In this document: piece by piece, positions 37,501-49,308 of the stretch
Layout of the letters: every line of letters begins with the position of its first letter
Numbering within the stretch: the stretch's first letter is position 1
DNA from: Homalodisca vitripennis
Lineage: Eukaryota > Arthropoda > Insecta > Hemiptera > Cicadellidae
DNA: 64,000 nt
Reading direction: 5' to 3'
NCBI RefSeq assembly: GCF_021130785.1
Contig: NC_060215.1
Coordinates: 72,113,501 to 72,177,500 of the forward strand
Translations under genes and position numbers: made by a program
Notes under the pieces: model-generated
The model's input: only the letters and a program-made list of their open reading frames with translations
Databases searched by the model: none
What the model was told of the DNA's origin: nothing

Positions 37501-37930
37501 AATAGAAATAAATACACAATTTGTGAACTTCTTGACTGTAGCTATAAGTTGAAAATTGAGAGCGACAGTCCTTGCTGAAAAAAAAAAACAAAACAAGGTT
37601 CGGTTATGAATTCTCACTATACTTGACACAGCTAACAGATAATTAATTTTAAAAATTTAACTAATTGTCATACAATTGGACCCATTCACATACTCTTTCG
37701 TATCCACAGATCAATTCTCATCAAACTTCATGCTTTAGCATCAATTTTATCGTCATTATAGTCACTAAATAACCCAGTGGTTTCAGCAATACAACACTTG
37801 TAACACAAAATGGCGTTTCAACTAAATTTTGAAATTTTTTTGATTGTTTAATATTTTTATTGCCTCAGGGAGCCGGTTGATAAACTCGACACTAACTTGA
37901 GATGGAAGGCACTCAAATGTGAAAAACAAA
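34569..37930 (+). other. TBC1D7 3' UTR and downstream AT-rich sequence
   Basis: Several AATAAA signals follow the stop, for example at 35147-35152, so the 3' UTR probably ends within about 600 bases or at a later signal. From there to 37930 I see no coding sequence. A hairpin occurs at 37045-37100 (outer TGCCGAG/CTCGGCA, inner GGCCACAGCCAGTGGCC); its origin is unknown. Confidence 0.5.
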
Positions 37931-37939
37931 AAACAAATT

Positions 37940-38360
37940 TAAGCGAGTCTTCAGACTCCAAAAAAGGCTGTCAGAATAATTTGAAAGTTAAATTACAGAG
38001 TTGTGCAGGGAATCTTTTAGGGAGCTTGAATTTCTGACTTTGTCCTGTCCCTACATATTTGACATGGTCATGTATTGCAGATCAAAGTGCACTTTGGTCT
38101 TTGGCGGGGACCTTCACTGATATGAGATCAGAGACAGCGACAACTAGACTGACACTGTCAGCATCTGCCAAGCTGTGTCAGACTGATCAATAAGCTCTCA
38201 GAAAGTATAAAGAACTCCAACAACCAAAATCAATTCAAAACTCATCTAAAACGCCTTTTGGTATCTAGAACGTTCTACTCTATACATGAGTTCACTGGGA
38301 TTTATGAGAGGGGCAGGATCTGAGAGTGAGAGTGTGGAAGTGTAAGTTTTGGCGTGTGTA
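37940..38360 (+). mobile_element. LINE C-terminal fragment, same family as 1-2966
   Basis: Broken frames give RVFRLQKRLSE, LEFLTLSCPYIFDMVMYCRS, KCTLVFGG and a tail in which fragments of LVSRTFYSIHEF-type sequence can be seen. It corresponds to 2300-2718 of the first LINE. It converges tail to tail on the reversed copy at 38440-40620. Confidence 0.7.
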
Positions 38361-38439
38361 TATGTGATTGAATAAATAGATTTACAAATAATGATTTACT
38401 GACATTTGCGATGCAATGCGAAGTGTGAAAATACAATAA

Positions 38440-40620
38440 AACTTTATTTGATTTCTATGCTGCTGGAAATGAAACCTTTTGTTGCCTCTTGTGTTGTATC
38501 TGTGGATATCTCTACTCTGAGTTTCATACCTAAAGTAGCAATAAACTCCAACCTCGATCATCTAGAGGTAGGGCAAAGTCAGTAAACCAAGCTTACTGAA
38601 CACAACTGAACTCTCTGGCTTGTAATTTTGAAAGAATTCTAAGAGCCCTTTTTTGCATCCTAAAGACTCTCAAATTTTATTTCAGAGGTACTGCCGTATT
38701 CCATTAGATAGGTGTGTATGTAGACTATAAGGCCATTTTAAGTACATCTGAAAAGCAGTACTGGACAAGATCATGAAACACAAATCTTGACACAACCTTA
38801 GAACAAACAATATCAACATAAAGGGGTTCCAATTCAAACCCCTGTTGAGGTATATTCCCTAGAACTGGGTAGAATCCACTTCCTCAAAAAACGTGTCGTC
38901 TACCCATACTATTAGTATATCTTCACTTTCAATATATTGAAAACAGAAGCTTATGTAATTTACTTTAATAAATTAAAATAATTTGTTTTTAGATTGATAT
39001 CACTGAAGAACTGGATACAAGAATTCAGTGTCGATACGATTTGATTTACAAATTGTTCCTAGTATGTGCTTTGACACAAGAGCGTCATGTTATCTGCATA
39101 TTCAATTATATTTCCATTTTGAATTAATGTGCTTATATTGTTGACATATATTCAAATCAATACAAGGCCAAAGACAGATCCTTGGGGAACTACATTACTC
39201 AGTGAGATGCTCATGGTTGTATGCCTTCTACCTGCACTTTTTGATTCCTACCATTTTAGGTACGAATTCAACCACTGAAGTGAAAGATCATGAATCACAC
39301 GTGTTAAGTGTATCTAACAGTGTCTCGTGGTGGACACAATCAAAGGGAGATCGAGAAACATAGCAAGGGCCAACTCACGTTTCTCCATGCCCCCACAACA
39401 AACTCCATCAAGGCAGATATTGCAATGATTATCAATTTATTTTGTTGAAACCCTATTGTTCTGATATCTAAGAATGTTGAATCGTTTAAAATAACTCGAG
39501 TCTTCAAGAGAGAGTTTTTCATTTTACAGAGAATTGGTAGTATTGATACAAGAAACGATTTCCTCATGAAGCTGGGATCATCCTTCTGGAATAGAATTAC
39601 TTTTGCAGATTGTAGCGAAGAAGACCAGTTAATGAATGTAGTGATAGGGTTCAAAATATGCCTATACAGCATTTGAACAACCACACAGACATGCCATTGA
39701 CATACATTACACAATATTTTGCATGTATCCGTATTACACCACTCACTTCCTCCTCACTCACAGGAGTCAGCACCATGGATGAAGCTGGTGCCCTCACCGG
39801 CTCTGAGTGGTGATCAGATCCTCCAGAAGAAAGGTACTCCTCAGCCACTGATGAAAAGAACTAATTAAACTTGTTGGATACTTCAAAATGATCTTTAAGT
39901 AATTTTTCACCAATTCTCAACTGAATCAATTTAGAATCTTTCGAGCTCGTGTTTTTTTGAATTGATAATGCTCGATGTGGTTTCCAAAAAATTCTTGGAC
40001 TTCATTTAAGAATTTTGGACTGCATACATCATTTGAATAGCTGCTGTAATAAATCTCTTATAGGTGTGTTTGTAATTTCTAAAAAAAATAATATGAATTG
40101 TTCACATGGCTTGTTTCTGAATATAATGATTTGAAATTTCCTCTTGACATAAGAATGCTACGAGTAATCCAAGTATTTCCCTTCTTTTTCTTTCTAAACA
40201 GGCAGCAACAAACATCCAGCTTGGTTCATCAGACGTTCATTGAAAACCAAAAACATTGCGTCCACGACGTTCATTGAAAACTAAAAACATTGCGTCCACA
40301 TCAACTGGACCATTCAGAAAAGATGAATCTTCAGCTTAAAGTACTTTATTGAAATTGAAATTGCATGATGGTTTAGCGAACCGTTTAATTTTGTCTACTG
40401 GAGGCTGAAGGTCAGGATATCATTCCTTCATGAATGCCTCCTGTGTGAAATTGTGGTATCATGTATAAAAACTAATTTGTCTGGTATATTTTACATTGTC
40501 AAAATGGCAGAACTCGAGGTTGCAGTCACTCGTGTTGGAGAATTCACACACCATTTTAGACCAAAGAAATCGATGAAAGTCTAAAAAGTAGACATAATCA
40601 TTTTGAAAAACGGTGAGATT
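38440..40620 (-). mobile_element. LINE copy, reversed, same family as 1-2966
   Basis: Minus-strand order: 40600-40520 is the endonuclease end (FFGLKWC, then VNSPTRVTATSSSAI). 39848-39650 is the RT start (SSMVLTPVSEEEVSGVIR, then NGMSVWLFKCC). 39600-39340 covers KVILFQKDDPSF and SILPILCK. 39330-39030 holds VVPQGSVFGLVL and IEYADNMTLL, in which the catalytic YADD is changed to YADN. 38700-38440 is the C-terminal tail. Many stops. A 34-base tandem duplication (about 40231-40298) lies inside. Confidence 0.75.
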
Positions 40621-41559
40621 TAGCAATGTTCTAGATTATTATATATACAATTACTAATGGTTGGATTGTCCTTTCATTGCTCTGAAATTGTAACCTAGCA
40701 TATAATTATTGATGAGCTGAATGATTTTGAGCATATGCATACTACTTTTGCAACAAAAACAAAGCCAAGTCCCATTAGAACTGGTCTGGACTAAACATTA
40801 GAAAGGAAGAAAATCATTGTTAACTCTTTGTTACTAAAACCTGTTAAGGATTAAAAATATACTAAAGCCATTTAATACTATTTTACCTTTACAGTAAGCT
40901 GACTCATGTCAAACAGCTACTAGTCTCGTTTTATGAATGGCCAAGAGATGTGCTTTATTCAACAGATAGTACAAAACAGCCACTTCGCTCTCCTTTCTGA
41001 GCAAAAGCTTTCAAAGTGAAAAGAAGAATTTGATTCATATATGTTTTATTTAAAAAATGTAGTGTATTTTATGTAAGCACCTTCCTTCATCTAGTCTGCC
41101 AAAACAATGATAAGCCCAAGTATAAGGATCAATAATTTTACAATAGTGAAAGTAATTAAAATTACAGAAATACCTAACTCATTGCAGCACTGTTGTCCAA
41201 GGGGGGCTCATGGGCTGTGGGTTCTGCAGATATGACATCACTACTGCTGAGATAGAAAGCCTGTAATTAACATCAGTTATTGATACCAATGCAAATCAAT
41301 CAATACAGCAAAACTACTACAACAATAGCAATTGCCTAAATGGCCGTTCAATCATGTTTAATAATATGAAATGACTTAAATAAATATTCTTATTATTTTA
41401 TTGAGCCAAATTAGAACCTGACATGAACTTACTTACATTAAATATAGTGGACCTAATTCACTAACAGCTGAGGAACATTGAATAAAGGTTTGCAGTCTGT
41501 TGTTGAAAACTCATATAGGCCAACAAAAACAGTCTAGACAATTTTGGATTTCTCAAACA

Positions 41560-42700
41560 TCTGTAAATCACCTGGGGTTGACAGCCTAAGGGAAGACTAG
41601 TCTTCTTATACAGTGGGGATTAATTCTTCTTCCTTCTCTGCTTGTGTGAGATCAGTTCAAGGTATCTATCTATCTAGGGTAGCCCTCATATATATTCCTT
41701 TATCCTAGAAATTGTATTTGATTGTTTTGTACCGTGGGAGGTCTGGTATGGGCCAACCCCAATCATTTAGGCTGATACACCTATCCTCCTTTCTTTTGAA
41801 GACTCTGGTGGTTATGTGGTTTGTATGGGAAGAAGCTCTTCTGATGCAAATTGGCATACCTATATTTCAGGGTAATTATGTGATTCTGCCTTGCACTGAT
41901 CAGTGTTTAAAGTTGAGAAAGTGTTGGCACCTAAATAAGTATCACTGAATTTTCTTGAACAATGAAGGGGCTTTTGACAACACTGGTAGTCAGGTAAGTA
42001 GTTATGGGATATGACATTAACAGTAAAATTTATGTCTGGATCAAGCTTTTACTCATAGAAAGAGTCGTAACTATCCTTTCTAACAACAAAAGTCAGTGCA
42101 AGGATAACTTTCAGGGTGGTGTTCTCTCTCCTATCATATGGAACCTGGTTGTTTATGATGTGCTAAGTTCACTTGACAATAGTGATATATCACAAGGTTA
42201 CACAGATGAAATTGTCGTTATAGTTAGGCAATAGGGCTCTGGACCTGGTGAGAAACTGGTGCAATATGGCTGGTCTTGATGTAAATCCAAAGCCTGTTTT
42301 TCTAGACAAAGTAACTAAGGAGCATATCTGGATGGAATTGTCAACACGAACAAATGGCACAATGCAGATATACAATAGGAATTTATTAGGAACTAAAACC
42401 AGGCTTTTACATTGGTTGTACTTCTCTATGATCAGGCCATAGTAATGTTTGGAGCTCTGGTCTATTAGCTGAGAATAGTTAGGAGGGCCTTGGCCATGCT
42501 GGCTGGCATAAAATCTTTACCAAATACCCAAGGTACTGTCTTGGAATTCTGTCTTAACCTTGTTCCCTTAGATATAGTGATCTACGTTACTGTCAGGAGT
42601 GCATATTGTCTCCAGCAAATAGGACACTGGCTGGCCTTAGTCTGCAGTAGTGGATACTGTAAAATTAGCATTTGATTGAAGGAGATGACATCGTGCACAT
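41560..42700 (+). mobile_element. I/Nimb-like LINE reverse transcriptase fragment
   Basis: Broken frames give GRSGMGQPQSFRLIHLSSFL (usual PKSFRPISLTSFLLK), then FLNNEGAFDNT near 41950, then GGVLSPIIWNLVVYDVL near 42115-42165, then GYTDEIVVIV (YADD-equivalent), then WCNMAGLDVNPKPV and RRALAMLAGIKSLP. The catalytic YADD is altered to YTDE and there are several stops. Related to the reversed copy in TBC1D7 intron 3. Confidence 0.75.
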
Positions 42701-43320
42701 GATCTATGATCAAATGCCTGAAAGAGTTTTAGAGAAATGAGTTTTTTAGAGTACTGATTATGCTCAACAGTTTTCTAAACGAAGGTTACTGCTGCCATCA
42801 AGGTGTGCTTATGAGTACCTTTTTCTGAGATATGGAAAACAAACCAATAAACACTGATAACCAGCTTTCCAAAAACATTGGGCTTGTACTTTATTCCATA
42901 TCTGTCTGGGATCGTTACCAGGTAATTTCTTCTCTCTTCACAGAATCAATAACATTATAGATTGCTTGGTAATGGCCTCCAAGCCATGACAGGATAGTGG
43001 AAAATGAAATACCTAATGCTTTGCCTCAGCATCAAGCATGATAGGACCTCAATAATTCATTGGAATCTCCAGGTATGAGGTCTTAGATCATTTCGAACTT
43101 TATGCACACTGAGGAGAGAGAGGGTATCTTTAAGTCTTGTTGACATGAGGACAGCAATCAAGCTGGTAACCTGACTGATGTGCCCTGTCCACATGTAGCA
43201 ACTGTCCCCTGTCTTTTAAGTATATCAACAATCTGACATAGAGGCAGACTGATTTCAGATATATTTTTACAACTTGACCAGTTATTTTAAAAACCTGACA
43301 TGGAAAAAAACTCATTAAAT
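42701..43320. other. No supported feature
   Basis: The sequence between the I-like RT and the PHD-finger ORF1. Short open frames on both strands show no motif. Confidence 0.5.
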
Positions 43321-43329
43321 ATAGCTAAG

Positions 43330-44245
43330 GCTGCAAAATATCCTTGTGGAGTCTGCGCCATTGGTGTAAAATACTCAGGCATCAGATGAACGGAACTATG
43401 TACGGAGTGGTTCCATGCCAAATGTGTAAATTTAAGTGATAAAATACTTAAAAAAAGGCTTCCTCTGAAATTGAGACATGGATCTGCAGTGAATTTATTG
43501 TATCTAAGCAACTCTGCAAAACAAATATAAGCGCAGAAGAGAATTTTGTGTCTGATCCAGGCGACTCAATGCTGAATACAGTTACAGACGCAGTTTGCAC
43601 CAACTAATCCTAATTCTCCTTGCACAGAAAATAAAATATCCTTAACGTACTTAGAAAATAGTCTAAGAGAAAATGATCTCACAAATGAGGAAGACAGACT
43701 AAAAATGGCTGCCACCATAGGTACAGTACTTTTAGAAGAAAACCAATTTTTGAGGGGTCAGATTGCCATACTAGAAAACAGGGTTGCCAGCAGTGAGGTA
43801 ATAATGGAAGAGATGTAGGAAAACAAAAGTAATCACCTGAAATAATATAAGATCTGCTGGTTAAGTTAGAAGAAGCTCAAGCGCAACTTAATAAAGTGAC
43901 ACAAGAAAAATTAAACATTCAACATATCTTTGAAGAACACGATCAAAAACAAGAGTCATTCATTCCAGACTACTCTAATAAAATAATTAATTTAACGCAA
44001 ACTATATCAGGTCTTGATACCAAACTAAACAAACTAAAAGATGCCAATCAAACAGATTCCAGGTTTACTATAAGTACTGCTACTCACTCAGACTTCAATG
44101 GACAATTTACCAACATCAGCCTTCTTATCTCTTGTTTTCGAAATGACACAATTTAGAGCCCAGCAAAGCATAATAATAGATTCTATAAATTCTTCTGAGA
44201 AACAAACTCAAAATCACCATAGTTCAGTGAAACAAGAAATCAGTA
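43330..44245 (+). pseudogene. LINE ORF1 remnant: PHD finger plus coiled coil
   Basis: From about 43340 the frame gives YPCGVCAIGVKYSGI, then R, a stop where a Cys codon is expected, then LCTEWFHAKCVNLSDKIL. This is the Cys-Cys ... His-Cys pattern of a PHD-type zinc finger. From 43600 there is a long heptad-like region (NSLRENDLTNEEDRLKM, then LLEENQFLRGQIAILENRV). It continues after a frameshift near 43850 as EEAQAQLNKVTQEKLN and GLDTKLNKLKDANQTD. PHD plus coiled coil is the known ORF1 architecture of CR1-group LINEs. The sequence ends near 44245, where Penelope-type sequence begins. Confidence 0.65.
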
Positions 44246-44250
44246 ACACT

Positions 44251-44286
44251 ACGTTTCGAGATCTGCAATCTGATCTCTTCTTCAGG
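44251..44286 (-). ncRNA. Hammerhead-ribozyme-like motif of a Penelope-like element
   Basis: On the minus strand: CCTGAAGA, then A, then GAGATC, an 8-base loop, GATCTC, then GAAACGT. The order CUGANGA, stem II, GAAA is the hammerhead core, and such motifs sit in the terminal repeats of Penelope-like elements. One extra A precedes stem II and I could not place stems I and III with confidence. It could instead be an inactive remnant. It points opposite to the RT fragment at 44520. Confidence 0.4.
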
Positions 44287-44519
44287 TAATAACTAACCTA
44301 ATATATAATTACAAACTAGGTTAAAATAAACAAATCATACCGAAGCGTTGTGGCACGCCTATGTCAGGAATCACAACCACCATGTTGTTTGTCAACTTCA
44401 CTAACTCTAAAAACATGCACTTAATAAAAAACTATACTACTATACACAACACTAATCATTAAAACTGAACCACAGAATACAGGTCACAATACGTCTACAT
44501 TTGTCTACTAACCACCTAC

Positions 44520-45190
44520 GACTGACCAGAGGGCTATTTTTGCCAATATCTTTATGGAGGAATCTGAGCGAAAAGCTTTGGCTTCAGCTCAGTTCAAACC
44601 AAAGATTTGGTGGAGGTATGTGAATGATACCTTTGTTATTTTTTCTCATAGAGACATTGAATAAAATACGTTTTTGAATCACATTAATAGTATTTCTCCT
44701 TCCATCCACCTCACAATGGAAGTGGAAGTCCAAAACAAGCTTCCCTTTTTGGATGTGTGTGTATTAAGAGATAGGGATGTCCTTAAGACAACTGTTTTTC
44801 GAAAGAAAACACACACAGGAAAATATTTAAATTATCAATCCAACCATCAAAAATCTGTCAAAGGAGTAGCCTACTCGTTGTTTGATAGAGCAAAGAGCTT
44901 GTGCTCAGATAAAGATGGATTAAAAGAGGAATTTAAGAAAGTTGAATCGGATCTCAGAAACAATGGATACCCTCAATTAGTAATAAATAAGTGCAAACGA
45001 ACCAGAAGAATCATTCCTGAGTAAGAAAAACAGAACTGTGATAAATTTGCGTTTATATCAATTCCTTATGTGCCAGGATTATCGGAGAAAATTAGAATAA
45101 CGCATTTCAGTCGTAAAACCTACAAGAAAGAAGGAGTTTCCATTTTTGTCAGAGATGAACTGGAAAAGAGAAGAGGTGGATACTCTCAAT
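44520..45190 (+). mobile_element. Penelope-like element RT fragment
   Basis: Broken frames give FMEESERKALASAQFKPKIW, then WRYVNDTFVIF (usual YVDDTF, here YVND), then HINSISPSIHLTMEVE, NKLPFLDVCVL, KTHTGKYLNYQSNH and, after a stop, FISIPYVPGLSEKIRI. This is the palm end and thumb of a Penelope-like RT. No GIY-YIG endonuclease is visible; the copy is truncated at both ends. Confidence 0.8.
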
Positions 45191-45199
45191 AAAAACTAA

Positions 45200-47341
45200 C
45201 CATATATCATTTGACGCCATTGCATTTCTTGATGATTTGTAAATAAAAAAAATGTGTCTATTGCCTATTATCTATCGTCTAGAGCCATTATCTTTCATTT
45301 TATTTCAGTAACACCAAAGCCTGAGATGTTTGTCTCGAAAATTTCAAGTAGTGTTGTTTTCCGAGCTTTGTACAACTCATTTGACTGGTTCCACAGGCAA
45401 GGACATTGCGGTATATTGTGTTAAAAATGAATGTTCAATTCTTGCAAACAGAAGCCATTTTAACAAACCACATACACCACTATGCACAAGTGAATAACAG
45501 TATCTCTCTATAATAAGAAGACCTGAATTCTGAATTTGATTGAAATCAAATCATCTGCTTCATTAATATCATAAAATGAAAATTTTGATAACAAGTTGTA
45601 ATTCTACTTATATAATTTTTAAAGAAGTTCTTTATGAGAACGTAAGTATTGCTATTGTTCAAGTATTTAAATGATAAATGGTGAAACAAATTATCAAAAT
45701 TTTTAGAGCTATTTAGAAGAAAATCTTGGTCTTTGTATTAATTGTTTTGTAGGTAAAATATAATTTAAAAAATTAAAATAGTTATGAGACTCCTAACATA
45801 CAAATACATCTATAAGCCAAGTTTAATCAAAATCAGGCACCTATATGATGTATAGAATTGATCACAGACAGATGTAGATATGTATAGTCACGATAACTGT
45901 TCAGGAAATCCAAATTTTACATAAAGTAGGTACTTAAGATTGCATATTTCCAGGAATAATGTAATTTATTTTCTACACAGACACATTGCTTTATCCTATA
46001 TTATTGACAATATGGAAAGCACAGAATGTTACATTTTGTTAAATTGTATTCAAAGTATATTGCATGCTGTTTTATGTATGTTATTAATTATGTGATATAG
46101 AACAAAAATCTAATAAAGTTATCGAGCAAGTTAAAGTACAATATTCTAGAACGTTTAATATTTTGTATAACTTAATAAACAAGTAACATTGAGCTTACAA
46201 TGGATCTACTTTTATCTGTGTATTTATACTTACATGAAGCTGCTGAGAATTTGTTTCGTATCATCATTAACACGTGAGTTGGCAAAGCTAATACAAGAAC
46301 AGTACAGAGCCACCCATGCACACCACTTCAACTGCAAAAATACAAAAAGTCATTTTAACAATTTAATTTTTTGTAACTGTTTTTAAATTTAGTCTTAAAT
46401 AGTCATGCCAAATCCAAAAAAAAGAGCCCGGAACTCTCACATTTTAGACTAATTCCAGTTTTATGTGTATTGAAAATATAAGAAAAGGTTGCATTCAGTT
46501 TCTTTATAACAGAATTTTCCTTCTTGTATCTCCACGAATCACGGTCTCTTAAAAAATCATTCAACTACCTCAAACTGGATGTTGTATATAGTAGTGGCTG
46601 GTCGTACACTTAAACAAGTTTGATACTTTTTAACTTGACTTCTAGAAAGTACTTGTCAAGCTCTCTCTTACCTCTTGAAGAATCTTCTGATTTTTGGCTT
46701 TTTTTCCTGATGTTATTCTCTTTCTTCTGATTTTTGGCTTTTTTCCTGATGTTATTCTCTTTAAGAACTAGAAACTTAAAATTTGATAGATTGTAGTCTA
46801 ATATTATCATTTCCAATTTTGATTGTCTACAAAGTTCCTGTATGAGACCAGTGTTTTTTATAATATTTAGATCCCTTTACGGATTCTTGGAGTAGAAGGT
46901 TATTTAGCTATGCAATTAACTAACCATTCTTCCTTTCTTATAAACATTAACAATCAACATTTCTGGCCAGCAGCTACAAACACGTACCAGAAGTGCAACA
47001 CTAATGTGATTCAAATGTAATAAAACAATAATTCTTAACCTATTTGCCAATTATTGTATATTTCTTTGTTATTTTGAACATTTAAATTCTAAAAACTGCA
47101 ACAATGATTATAGAATTATTTTTAGGGAAAAAATCTTTGAAATGGTTTCTTTTTCCCATAAAAATATTTTTTCTAATAAATGTACCCGTTTTTCCACATT
47201 ACTACTGTACTCTATATTCCATAAAAGACTTTCTGTAATACATAATTTGTGCAAGGCATATTTTATATAAAAATGAGAAAAAGCTTGCTCAGTACTGAAA
47301 ACAGTGTGACCATTTGGAACTTTCATTATGCACCAGATCTA
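45200..47341. other. AT-rich intergenic stretch; one tandem duplication
   Basis: No gene is recognised. 46684-46762 is a direct duplication of a 39-40 base unit starting CTTCTGATTTTTGGC, the two copies differing by one T. Confidence 0.6.
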
Positions 47342-49308
47342 TAGTCGAATAGATACAACTTCCGTATTGGAAGGGTGTGGAGGGGCAGCGAGCAGTGGGG
47401 AGACTGATGCCGCGGTGTTGCCGCGTTGGTGCGGGCACTGCCGTGAGCTGTCACTTTCTCACCGAACACTGAGAAAAGAACATCAGACGGTGTGCGCTAG
47501 CGTACTTACCAACAAACAACGCGTCAGTGTGTGTTGTCTTTTGATTGTTTACACTAGTAATCAGAAACGAAATTTCTCTAATTTAACAAAAATATGTGCG
47601 ATATTAACATGTTACCATTATACTATATAATAATCTACAACTACTAAATAATTCGGATATCGTGAAGGACAAATAATTTGGGTACTCTGAAAACATAATA
47701 TTGCATTCACAGCACGAATATTTTTATTGCGGGGGCTGTTAAAATACTTCAAACATCGCCCCCCAGCTCCGCGCCACTCAGCGTCCGTCGATGTTCGCAG
47801 AAAAGTGCAATAAAACCTTTCTCCGAGTCTCCACTAGCCGCACGTTTCGTCATAACTGTACCGTTAGGAAATGAGTGACATTTCCTTCCGCCTCTAAACA
47901 CACTAGAGTAACACAATAGTTTAAATTTGAGTAGGTATCAGGCGTATTTCTTGAAGTTCGTCGTATTAAAATAACCTAGTATTATCAGAAATTTTCGTAA
48001 TTGTTATTGAAATAAACATACATATAGCTGCAACAAGAATCTTACCTAATACTGCGAAAACTCTAGGACGTTTCCGTGCGTAGCTGGCAGTGGATTTATT
48101 CCATCCAAATCATCATCGTCATCATCTGCTTCGTCAGCATACGTTCTGTTGACGTATATTTTCTGTGTTCCTTGGTCAGTTTGCACTCTATATTCGTCAG
48201 CAAAATCTTCAAGGTCACTAGTTTCACTGTCACTGTCATCTCCATTCACGTGAATTATCATTTCCTCTACTACTGTTTCAATGAGATCTTCTTGTGCCCA
48301 CGCTTCTAAAATAGATTTTTTGTGTGCTTTACGATATCCGTCCATTCTACGGTTGTAACTTTTTGAAGTCCTTCTTTGGTTAACCTCCTAACTTCAGTCA
48401 TGTTAAATGTTTTATTGTTCCGGGCAACGTGTCCCTTAACTTGTGCCCAAACCATCTCTATTGCATTGAAATGGCAATGGTAAGGTGGGAGTCTGACAAT
48501 TTTATGTCCTTGGGCTTTAGCCATCTCATCTTTAATATACTTGGGGACCGGTGGTTTATTCATTTCACATATTTCTAACAACTCGGCTTTTGTAAAATCT
48601 TCTGCAAATTGTATGTTATGCTCGCGAAGCCATGCCTGAATTTCCGCTTTTTTGTTACCTTGCGTTGGGGCCTTATCTAACATCTTGGAATGGTATGGGG
48701 CGTTGTCCATAACAATAACCGATGGAGCAGAAAGGTTAGGTAGAAGTGATTCTCTGAACCATTTTGAAAAAGTGTCATGGTTCATTTCTTCATGGTAGTC
48801 TGTGGTTTGCTTTGAAGCAAATAACAAGCAACAATTAGGAACAAACCCTCCAGATGTACCAGTGTGCAGTAAAATCAGCCTACCACCTTTGCCAATAGGA
48901 GCGGCTAATGTTCCTTCAGTCGTGTCATCAGTCCATCCTCGAGAGACAGTGTGGCCGGTATTTACCCATGTTTCGTCTAACCACACTATGTTATCAAAAT
49001 TTAAGTCTTTCACCTCCCGCAGAAATCGGCAATGCCAAGCAACAATGTCATTTCTTTCTAATAAAATTCTCCTCCTATTCAACTTTTTGTATTGAAACCC
49101 CAAAGTAACTAAAACACTCTTGAGATAAAAAATGCTGCCTCTAAACAAATTTGCGTCCCTTAATGAAACTAACAGTTTTTTTACAGTAGGATGTTCTTTT
49201 CTCATAATATAACCATATACAGTGAATAGCGTCCTGTTGGAAACCATCTAAGGCAGTAACGGTTTTCCGTTTCCTCCTCTTTTTCCCAGGAGTCTGTAAG
49301 GTTGTATT

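Noticed and set aside
44098..44289. 63-codon frame after the PHD/coiled-coil ORF1
   Set aside because: It runs from LINE ORF1 in the wrong frame into the Penelope-type terminal motif; not a gene.
47328..47630. GC-rich 100-codon open frame, possible host exon or CpG promoter
   Set aside because: It coincides with the terminal region of the Sailor element and has no coding signature.
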